Assembly (NCBI GenBank): GCA_016293915.1
Contig: JAEDCY010000052.1
Coordinates: 1 to 15,512, forward strand
Origin: Treponema sp.
Lineage (GTDB): Bacteria > Spirochaetota > Spirochaetia > Treponematales > Treponemataceae
Direction: 5' to 3'
DNA: 15,512 nt
The translations under genes were made by a program, and so were the position numbers. Shown here piece after piece: positions 1 through 5,840 of this stretch (positions within the stretch are counted from its first letter, which is position 1; each line of letters begins with the position of its first letter). The notes beneath the pieces were generated by a model. The model worked only from the letters and a program-made list of their open reading frames with translations, made no database searches and was not told the origin of the DNA.

Positions 1-887
1 GTATGAAGGTTCCTTTTGGTGTTGCTCAGGTTGGTAAATCTTTCCGTAACGAAATTATTTTTAAGAACTTTATTTTCCGTACCTGCGAATTTGAACAGAT
101 GGAAATGGAATATTTCTGTAAGCCTGGTACAGAAGACGAAACATTCGACCGCTGGAGAAAAGACCGCTGGGCCTTCTATCTTAAGTACGGTATTCCAGAA
201 AAGCAGCTCAAGTGGCACCACCACGACAAATTGGCTCACTACGCAAAGGATGCTTACGATATTACTTACAACTTCCCGATTGGATTTGAAGAGATTGAAG
301 GTATTCACAGCCGTACAGACTTTGACCTTTCACAGCACCAGACATACTCTAAGAAGGATATGTCTTACATCGACCAGGAAGACGGAAACAAGAAGTATGT
401 TCCATACGTAATCGAAACTTCTGCAGGTCTTAACCGCAACTTCCTTATGTTCCTTTGCGAAGCATACGAAGAGCAGAATGTTGCAAAGGCTGGCGAGCCG
501 GAGGACTACAGAACAGTTCTTCATCTGGATCCACGTTTAGCCCCTATTACAGTTGCAGTTTTGCCTTTGATGAAGAAGGACGGACTTGCTGAAAAGGCTA
601 AGGAAATCCAGCACATGCTCAAGGAAGACTTTGTAACTGATTACGATACATCTGGAACAGTAGGTAAGCGCTACCGCCGCCAGGACGAAGTTGGTACTCC
701 ATTCTGTGTAACTGTAGACTACGATACAATTCAGGAAAAGAAAGAAGACGGTTCTGCAAACGAGCTTTACAACACAGTAACAGTACGTTACCGCGACTCT
801 ATGGAGCAGGAACGTGTTGCTCTCGACGATCTGGTATTCTTTATCCAGAAGGCTATTAAGAATTACAAGCCGGTAGTTAGGGGATAA
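1..887 (+). CDS. glyQS: Glycyl-tRNA synthetase, single-chain (alpha2) type, 3' part only
   Basis: Class II synthetase that charges tRNA-Gly with glycine in the cytoplasm. The gene enters from the left edge; about 294 codons are visible, whereas the family is usually about 450-500 residues, so the N-terminal third including motif 1 lies outside. The ATG at position 3 is an internal methionine, not a start. Counting from it, motif 2 is FRNE (14-17) with the linked RTCEFEQMEME segment (26-36). Motif 3 is ETSAGLNR (138-145), with the ATP-contacting arginine at 145. Residues about 170-290 form the HGTP-type anticodon-binding domain, starting near DPRLAPITVAVLP. All expected signatures in the visible part are intact. 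The codons favour TAC, GAC, AAC and CAC more than the neighbouring genes do, as expected for a highly expressed gene. The next gene begins 31 bp downstream on the same strand and may be cotranscribed. Confidence 0.96.
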   Translation, partial: MKVPFGVAQVGKSFRNEIIFKNFIFRTCEFEQMEMEYFCKPGTEDETFDRWRKDRWAFYLKYGIPEKQLKWHHHDKLAHYAKDAYDITYNFPIGFEEIEGIHSRTDFDLSQHQTYSKKDMSYIDQEDGNKKYVPYVIETSAGLNRNFLMFLCEAYEEQNVAKAGEPEDYRTVLHLDPRLAPITVAVLPLMKKDGLAEKAKEIQHMLKEDFVTDYDTSGTVGKRYRRQDEVGTPFCVTVDYDTIQEKKEDGSANELYNTVTVRYRDSMEQERVALDDLVFFIQKAIKNYKPVVRG

Positions 888-911
888 GCTAATAGCTAGA
901 AGCTAATAGCT
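885..911. repeat. Short 14-bp-period direct repeat at the glyQS stop
   Basis: The 11-mer AGCTAATAGCT occurs at 887-897 and again at 901-911, separated by AGA. The first copy overlaps the last base of the glyQS stop codon. Each copy has AGCT at both ends, and the centre can fold as a 5-bp stem (TAGCT / AGCTA) around AGA. It may be slippage or a weak RNA processing structure; there is no U-run, so it is not a convincing terminator. Confidence 0.6.
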
Positions 912-918
912 TTAGAAA

Positions 919-1680
919 ATGGAATACGTTAGACTTGGAAAAACCGATTTATTGATTTCTCGTGTAGCTTTCGGGGCTATGAAATTAACTGAGGCCGGTG
1001 GTGATGAAAATGTTGCACTGCTGGTCCGCAAGGCTTATGAGGCAGGGCTTAATCTGTTTGATACATCGCGAAAAACTCCCGAGAGCGAAAAGCTTCTTGG
1101 TGATGCGCTTTATGATATCCGGCGTAACGTATTTCTTTCTACGACTACTGCGGCAAAAACTTCTGATGAAATTAAGCGTGACATGGAAACAAGTCTGATG
1201 ACGTTACACTGTGACACTGTAGACTTGTATCAGCTTGAAACAGAAAAATTTTTGCCGCTGCCCGGTGGGGCAGATAAAATATACGACACCTTAGCTGATT
1301 TTAAAAAACAGAAAATGGCCGGTCATATTGGTATTGTTACTACTAATCTTGATACTGCAAAAAAAGCCGTGCTTTCTGACTGTTATGAAACTCTTCAGTT
1401 TCCATTCAGTATGATAAGTGGTGAAGAAACAATCGAACTTGTAAAGCTATGCGAAGAACACGATGTAGGCTTTATTGCCATGCAGCCATTGTGTGGTGGT
1501 GTAATCGAAAATATTCCGCTTGCTTTCGGCTTTCTTCATCAATATGAAAGTGTACTTCCTATCTGGGGAGTAAAAAATCAGGACGAGTTAAATCAAATTT
1601 TATACTTCAACGAACATCCGCCGGTAATCGACGAAAAATTCCACGAGGATGTAGAGAAGATAAGAATGTTTTTTAATTAG
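919..1680 (+). CDS. Aldo/keto reductase-family protein with a degenerate catalytic tetrad
   Basis: A 253-residue protein with clear aldo/keto reductase (TIM-barrel, NADPH-dependent oxidoreductase) architecture. It opens with the usual MEYVRLGKTDLLISRVAFGAM. It then has the LFDTS strand with the catalytic-type Asp48, the SEKLLGDAL helix (56-64), VFLST (71-75), VDLYQLE (101-107), GHIGIVTTN, and a late IAMQPLCGGV segment. Against the family pattern only the Asp of the Asp-Tyr-Lys-His tetrad survives. The Tyr region reads KTPESE (52-57), the Lys expected after FLST is Thr76, and the His expected after DLYQL is Glu107. The C-terminal ferredoxin-like Cys cluster found in one subgroup is absent. Reductase activity is therefore doubtful; it may be a binding or regulatory derivative. 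The reading frame is intact. No good Shine-Dalgarno precedes the ATG, which lies 31 bp after glyQS. Confidence 0.85.
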   Translation: MEYVRLGKTDLLISRVAFGAMKLTEAGGDENVALLVRKAYEAGLNLFDTSRKTPESEKLLGDALYDIRRNVFLSTTTAAKTSDEIKRDMETSLMTLHCDTVDLYQLETEKFLPLPGGADKIYDTLADFKKQKMAGHIGIVTTNLDTAKKAVLSDCYETLQFPFSMISGEETIELVKLCEEHDVGFIAMQPLCGGVIENIPLAFGFLHQYESVLPIWGVKNQDELNQILYFNEHPPVIDEKFHEDVEKIRMFFN

Positions 1681-1886
1681 CCTACAATCGAAAATCCGTT
1701 AAAAAACGAGCTGCGACAGCGGGTCGTTTTAGGATTATCGATCGAAATGGCTCAAGCTGCGAGACTAGCGAGCAGCCTACAATCGAAAATCCGTTAAAAA
1801 ACGAGCTGCGACAGCGGGTCGTTTTAGGATTATCGATCGAAATGGCTCAAGCTGCAAGACTAGCGAGCAGCCTGCAATCGAAAATC
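1681..1886. repeat. 95-bp tandem repeat, two copies plus a partial third
   Basis: Copy 1 is 1681-1775 and copy 2 is 1776-1870. They differ by a single base (G at 1761, A at 1856). A third partial copy, 1871-1886, matches the first 16 bases with one change and overlaps the stop codon of the minus-strand HD-GYP gene. Each unit has a nested dyad. In copy 1, TCGAAAATCC (1688-1697) faces GGATTATCGA (1732-1741) with one mismatch, AAAACGA (1703-1709) faces TCGTTTT (1724-1730), and GCTG-CGA-CAGC (1710-1720) is at the tip. A second small hairpin, GCTGC / GCAGC (1756-1760 / 1772-1776), ends the unit. The array fills the whole gap between two convergent genes, so it could serve as a bidirectional transcription barrier. 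No coding potential is apparent. Confidence 0.95.
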
Positions 1887-3300
1887 AACCAAATATACTG
1901 ATATCTACTTCTTCTGTGCCATCTGGTGAATTGGCACTGCTTTTATTTTGTGCAGGAGTTTCAACAGGGGCAGACTTAGGCTGAGTTTGTGTCTGTGCCT
2001 TAGACTGTGCATCAACTTTTGATTCAGCTTTTTCGTTACTTTCTTGTGCTGCCTGAACTTCTGCCTGGGCTTTTTCAATAGATTTATATTTTTCGCGGAT
2101 AATCTTGATAATATCTTCTTTTTCCTGTTTTGTAAGAATACGAAGAATATTTATATTATTTTCTCCAATCTGAATTTTCTTTAATGAACCATCTGCATTA
2201 GTTTCTGTAAGAAGCTGTACAATTGGAGTCTTTGGGTTGTCTGGATTTGTGTCGATAACTTCTGCAACTTTTCTGTTTGAAAGATATACAAAGGTTCCAA
2301 TAGGGTAGAGCGAAACTGTGTAAAGAAGAGCTTTGATTACAGAACCATCATAAACATGTTCTTTGTTCTGAAGCATTTCAAGGAGAGCATCAAAAGTTGA
2401 TTTTTCATCTTTATAACTTCGCGGAGAAGAGATGGCTTCATATGTACAGGCTACTGCGATAATTTTTGCATTTGAAGAGATTTTGTCTCCTGTGAGACGG
2501 CGCGGATAACCTGTTCCGTTTTCTTTTTCATGATGTTCAAGTACACCAAGCTGAATAGAAAGTCCGAAGTTCAAATCTTTTATAATTGTATAGCCCAGTA
2601 GTGTATGTTTTGAAATCTGTGCTTTTTCTCTTACAGAAAGCTTTTTTGAAGTCATATAAAGCTGAGGTGGCAGACGGAGCATACCGATTTCATGCAGAAT
2701 ACTGGTTACTCCAAGTTCTATCATTTTTGAAAGTGGAAGATGAAGCTGTAATGCGATAGCAAGACAGAGAACTGTTGTTCTCATTGTATGAATGATAAGG
2801 AAATTTCTGTTTTGAGATTCAATAGTTGCATTAACTCTAAGAATATAACGGCGATGTTCCTTTATAAAAATACAAAGTTCCTTTACTGTATCAGAAAGTT
2901 CTTCCTGGTCAATTTCTTTATGAGTTGCATAATGGGTAAATACAGATTCAATGTAATTCACGTACTCTTCATAAACAGAATGTACAAGCTCCATCCTTGC
3001 CTGATCGCTGTTTCCAATGGCAGTATTTTTTGAATCTTCAATAGCTTTCTTTAAATTGTCACCAATTTTTTCTTTTGGTACTTCTTCTTCCGGTTCTTCC
3101 TCTTTATTAACACCGATGCCACCACCCAGACTGATTGAACCGTCGACGAGAATATCTTCAAATCCCCATTGTCTGAGAGCTTTGATAAGATCTTCTGTCA
3201 TTTCGGCCGTTTTAGGCAGAAGGAGGAATGCGTTGTCTATCATGAGGTCGCTTGTGTAGGTTATACCCTGACGCAAGGCACCGATGTTAATTGTTTCCAT
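1885..3300 (-). CDS. HD-GYP domain protein with altered metal ligands and a low-complexity tail
   Basis: A 471-residue protein from the chosen start METINIG. Residues 1-55 resemble the N-terminal DUF3391-like domain common in HD-GYP proteins. A Glu-rich linker (about 67-80) follows, then an HD-GYP domain at about 165-320, the fold of cyclic-di-GMP phosphodiesterases. The domain keeps His171, His232, His256-His257-Glu258 and the Gly-Tyr-Pro at 264-266. The hallmark HDxGK reads HEIGM (203-207), so Asp becomes Glu and Lys becomes Met. The later metal-ligand Asp, usually in AVAD, is Cys285. Residues about 410-471 are a disordered Ala/Gln/Lys/Ser-rich tail ending VDISIFG. Phosphodiesterase activity may be lost or changed. 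An in-frame ATG at 3318 would add six residues, but it sits only 2 bp after a TATAAT box, so I prefer 3300. Neither start has a clear Shine-Dalgarno. No export signal is visible. Confidence 0.88.
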   Translation of the reverse strand: METINIGALRQGITYTSDLMIDNAFLLLPKTAEMTEDLIKALRQWGFEDILVDGSISLGGGIGVNKEEEPEEEVPKEKIGDNLKKAIEDSKNTAIGNSDQARMELVHSVYEEYVNYIESVFTHYATHKEIDQEELSDTVKELCIFIKEHRRYILRVNATIESQNRNFLIIHTMRTTVLCLAIALQLHLPLSKMIELGVTSILHEIGMLRLPPQLYMTSKKLSVREKAQISKHTLLGYTIIKDLNFGLSIQLGVLEHHEKENGTGYPRRLTGDKISSNAKIIAVACTYEAISSPRSYKDEKSTFDALLEMLQNKEHVYDGSVIKALLYTVSLYPIGTFVYLSNRKVAEVIDTNPDNPKTPIVQLLTETNADGSLKKIQIGENNINILRILTKQEKEDIIKIIREKYKSIEKAQAEVQAAQESNEKAESKVDAQSKAQTQTQPKSAPVETPAQNKSSANSPDGTEEVDISIFG

Positions 3301-3320
3301 TTTTCGATTATTACCCATTC

Positions 3321-3326
3321 ATTATA
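3321..3326 (-). promoter_or_regulatory. Minus-strand -10 box for the HD-GYP gene
   Basis: Read on the minus strand, 3326-3321 is a perfect TATAAT. A start 6-8 bases downstream would fall near 3313-3315, giving a leader of about 13-15 bases before the ATG at 3300. No good TTGACA-like -35 is present at 16-18 bp spacing, so the call rests on the -10 and its position. Confidence 0.45.
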
Positions 3327-3373
3327 TCGGCAGATACATGAGAAAACTTGAATTTTTATTATTTAAACAAAAA

Positions 3374-3406
3374 AAAGATGAAAAGTCTCACACACTTTTC
3401 ATCTTT
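3374..3406. terminator. Strong bidirectional hairpin terminator in a divergent spacer
   Basis: A perfect 13-bp stem: AAAGATGAAAAGT (3374-3386) pairs with ACTTTTCATCTTT (3394-3406) around a 7-base loop. On the minus strand it is followed by a run of eight T (A run at 3369-3376), the better terminator orientation. On the plus strand TTTATTT follows. No protein gene ends here: the gene to the left starts leftward and the gene to the right starts rightward. It must either terminate an unannotated short transcript, act as a leader attenuator, or insulate the divergent promoters. Confidence 0.8.
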
Positions 3407-3459
3407 ATTTAAAGCAAACATAGGAGTTAATTATCAGATGTCTGGATGTCGTTACCCAC

Positions 3460-3490
3460 CCGATATTATCACCAACACTAATATTATCGG
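3460..3490. promoter_or_regulatory. Operator-like imperfect dyad upstream of the DUF4912 gene
   Basis: CCGATATTAT (3460-3469) and ATATTATCGG (3481-3490) form a 10-bp inverted repeat with one T:T mismatch around an 11-base centre. It lies between the hairpin terminator and the TTGACA box at 3529. It could be a transcription-factor operator or an RNA hairpin; I recognise no specific regulator's consensus. Confidence 0.4.
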
Positions 3491-3528
3491 AATATGTGAT
3501 TTTGACTTTAGTTTTTTTGTAAAAAAGA

Positions 3529-3557
3529 TTGACACTAATCAAATTTTTTTAGATTAT
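3529..3557 (+). promoter_or_regulatory. Promoter for the DUF4912 / GH57-like pair
   Basis: A perfect TTGACA (3529-3534) is followed after 17 bp by GATTAT (3552-3557), which matches 4 of 6 bases of TATAAT. A T-rich spacer lies between. The ATG at 3567 is only 9 bp past the -10, so the transcript would have almost no leader. TATGAT at 3555-3560 is an alternative -10 but would need a 20-bp spacer. Confidence 0.5.
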
Positions 3558-3566
3558 GATGTAACT

Positions 3567-4229
3567 ATGAATGAAGAATCTTTAGACTGTGCATCGCTTG
3601 AAAAGCTTCCTTTTTCAGAACTTGTAAGGCTTGCAGATAAATATGGCGTAGATGTTCCCGAAGACCTGGACAGGCGTTTTCTTATTGCGGAATTGCTTGA
3701 ACTGTCTGAAGAGTCTGAACGTCTGGATGAAGAAATGTTAATCTCATCTTCAGAAAATGGAGAAGAACAGTCTCTTGTTCTTTCTGGAAATTTTAATGAA
3801 ACTCAAATTTCCTGTGTATTAAGAAATCCAGCCTGGCTTTTCGTATTCTGGAATATTAATGATGGAGATGCTGCCCGCGTAAAAGAGAGTCCGGATGGTA
3901 GTCTCAAACTTAGAATCTGCTCTCTTGCAGATGCCCATGATCCTAAACCTTATGAAGCCTTTGAGGTTCAAACAGCAACGCAAAGTCAGGAACAATATAT
4001 TCTTATTCCAAAAGGAACTAAATTTATTAAAGTAGAGCTTGTATTTATGTCAGCAGGAGCGGGAGAGGTTTTAGCCTTTTCTCCAGTTGTTTCTATTCCA
4101 CAGGGATCAACTTTTGTAAATGATCTTCAGCCGGGACGAGATACAGAATTCTCACCGATTATGGAACTTTCAGGAATGAAAGAAATCCTTGCTGAACAGT
4201 ATAGAAACCACAGACATTCTTTTTCATGA
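3567..4229 (+). CDS. DUF4912 domain protein
   Basis: A 220-residue protein from the chosen start MNEESLD. Residues about 11-46 (LEKLPFSELVRLADKYGVDVPE... through IAELLEL) resemble the Rho-N/SAP-like helical module often seen at the front of DUF4912 proteins. An acidic linker follows. Residues about 70-180 are the DUF4912 domain, recognised by NPAWLFVFWNI (88-98) and a beta-rich remainder; its biochemical role is unknown to me. There is no signal peptide, so it is probably cytoplasmic. The frame is open upstream to an ATG at 3438 with GGAG 11 bases before it. That extension would read through the dyad and the TTGACA promoter and is AT-rich and unlike protein, so 3567 is preferred. The GH57-like gene follows within about 20 bp, and I recall DUF4912 and GH57/DUF1957 genes being neighbours elsewhere, which suggests a polysaccharide-related job. 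Confidence 0.85.
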   Translation: MNEESLDCASLEKLPFSELVRLADKYGVDVPEDLDRRFLIAELLELSEESERLDEEMLISSSENGEEQSLVLSGNFNETQISCVLRNPAWLFVFWNINDGDAARVKESPDGSLKLRICSLADAHDPKPYEAFEVQTATQSQEQYILIPKGTKFIKVELVFMSAGAGEVLAFSPVVSIPQGSTFVNDLQPGRDTEFSPIMELSGMKEILAEQYRNHRHSFS

Positions 4230-4247
4230 TGACGGGTGAAATCAGTT

Positions 4248-5840
4248 ATGCAAAAATATTTTAGTCTTATAATAAAAGCAAGTCAGGACTTTATCAGACA
4301 TACAGATGATGATGTTCGACAGAATGCCCCTGTTCTAAATTCTTTTTATGAATCTATAACAAATGTATATATTCCTCTTCTCAATATGCTTGAGAGATTT
4401 GAAAAAGAAGAGAAAAAGATACGCATAGGCCTTGTTTTGCCTCCGGTTCTCTGTAATATGCTTTCTGATGATTATCTAAAGGAAGCTTATGTAAAATGGC
4501 TTGATAAGAGAATTGATTTGGGAAAGGCTGAGCTTAAAAGAAATAATGAGGAAGAAGCTGTTTGCAATGTAATTCGTTCTGTCGTTGAAGAAAACAAAGC
4601 ACGTAAAGCTGATTTTTTGAATAAATATGAAAGCAGTTTGATTCCCGCTTTTGCAAAATATATGCAGAATGGCTATCTTGAACTTTTGGGAACCTGTGGT
4701 ACAGATATTTTTATGCCTCATTTTGCAGATATGAAAGAGGTTATTTGTGCACAGATAGAAAGCGGACTTCATGCATACAGACAGTATTTTGGAATTGTAC
4801 CGGAAGGCTTCTGGCTTCCAGAGCTTGGTTATGCACCTGGAGTTGAAAAGTTTATTCGTGCTTACGGCTATACTTATACAATTCTTGATTCCCGCAGTGT
4901 TCTTCTTGCAGAAAAGGTGCCATCTTCTGGTATCTTCTATCCATGCAGAACTGATAATTCACTTGTTGTGTTTGCACGTAACCGTGTGATAGACGGTGAG
5001 TTGTTTGGAGAAAATGGAATCATTTTCAATTCATGCTATAGAAATCAGAACAGAGATATCGGATATGAAAGTCCTATGGAGCAGCTTTCGCTTGTTATGG
5101 AAAAAGGCGGAATACGTTATTCTACAGGATATAAATACTGGAACAGACATTTCAGCGACGAAAAGCATGCTCTTTATAACGAAGAAGAAGCAAAAAAACA
5201 GTGCGAAAGTGATGCAGAAGCTTTTGTAAATAAACGCCTGGAAACTCTTTCAAAGGCAGAAAGTCTTCTTCCTGATTATTCTTTTGTTTCAGAACTTTGT
5301 GTGCTTGATATTTCAAGGTTAAGTAATACCTGGTATGAATCTATGTACTGGCTTGAAAATGTTCTGGTAAAAGCTGTTGATGCAGGTCTTCTTGTTGCTT
5401 CCTGCGACTCTCTTTGTGCAGATCAGTATAATCTTGAAAAAATTGAACCATATTTTTCAGCCGGAATAGGTGAGGGATATGGAGAAAATCTTCTTTCCAG
5501 CCGCAATTGCTGGATGATGCGATATATCCGGAAAAATTGTGAAAGAATGATAGACCTTGCAGGTCGTTTCCCGATGGATACAGGATTAAAGACACGTCTT
5601 TTGAATCTTGGTGCTAAGGAGCTTATGCTGGCCCAGAGTTCTAATCTTGCAAAGATGATAAACCGTTCGGAATTTCCTCAGTTTGCAGAAAAGCGTTTTA
5701 AGGAATCGATTGCAGCTTTTACAGCAGTTTTTGATTCTCTTGGTTCAAATACCGTAAGTACAGAATGGCTTACAAGGCTTGAAGCTCGCGATTCTATTTT
5801 CCCATGGATGAACTATAGAATTTTCTGTAAAAAGCGATAA
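4248..5840 (+). CDS. GH57 / DUF1957 family protein, branching-enzyme-like, degenerate motifs
   Basis: A 530-residue homologue of GH57 1,4-alpha-glucan branching enzymes, which make alpha-1,6 branches in glycogen-like glucans. Alignable landmarks are NVYIPLLNMLERF near the start, GFWLPELGY (187-195) with the nucleophile-type Glu192, VVFARNR (240-246), TGYKYWNRHF, VLDIS with the acid-type Asp354, and NCWMMRYIRKNCERM near 420-434. Several hallmark positions are lost. The N-terminal His-X-His reads KAS (10-12), the ATHGYLP motif reads GTDIFMP with Asp153 for His, and ELFGHWW after the Asp is replaced by SRLSNTWY. Activity is therefore uncertain despite both presumed catalytic carboxylates. I chose ATG 4248 because MQKYFSLII matches the family start and GGGTGA lies 8 bases upstream; a GTG at 4236 would add four residues. 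The stop codon directly abuts the convergent gene. Confidence 0.82.
   Translation: MQKYFSLIIKASQDFIRHTDDDVRQNAPVLNSFYESITNVYIPLLNMLERFEKEEKKIRIGLVLPPVLCNMLSDDYLKEAYVKWLDKRIDLGKAELKRNNEEEAVCNVIRSVVEENKARKADFLNKYESSLIPAFAKYMQNGYLELLGTCGTDIFMPHFADMKEVICAQIESGLHAYRQYFGIVPEGFWLPELGYAPGVEKFIRAYGYTYTILDSRSVLLAEKVPSSGIFYPCRTDNSLVVFARNRVIDGELFGENGIIFNSCYRNQNRDIGYESPMEQLSLVMEKGGIRYSTGYKYWNRHFSDEKHALYNEEEAKKQCESDAEAFVNKRLETLSKAESLLPDYSFVSELCVLDISRLSNTWYESMYWLENVLVKAVDAGLLVASCDSLCADQYNLEKIEPYFSAGIGEGYGENLLSSRNCWMMRYIRKNCERMIDLAGRFPMDTGLKTRLLNLGAKELMLAQSSNLAKMINRSEFPQFAEKRFKESIAAFTAVFDSLGSNTVSTEWLTRLEARDSIFPWMNYRIFCKKR

Noticed and set aside
16..411. 131-codon frame overlapping glyQS
   Set aside because: Alternate frame of a strongly conserved synthetase; its composition is Leu/Ser/Thr-rich without motifs.
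1681..1886. CRISPR array
   Set aside because: The 95-bp units are contiguous, without spacers, and no cas gene is present.
3348..3566. Upstream in-frame extension of the DUF4912 gene, with ATG at 3348 or 3438
   Set aside because: It would translate a perfect terminator hairpin, a dyad and a TTGACA promoter; the residues look like translated AT-rich spacer, and the family-like start is MNEESLD at 3567. The GGAG before 3438 keeps a small doubt.
4476..4772. 98-codon minus-strand open frame inside the GH57-like gene
   Set aside because: Shadow of the well-supported plus-strand gene; no recognisable motifs or start signals.
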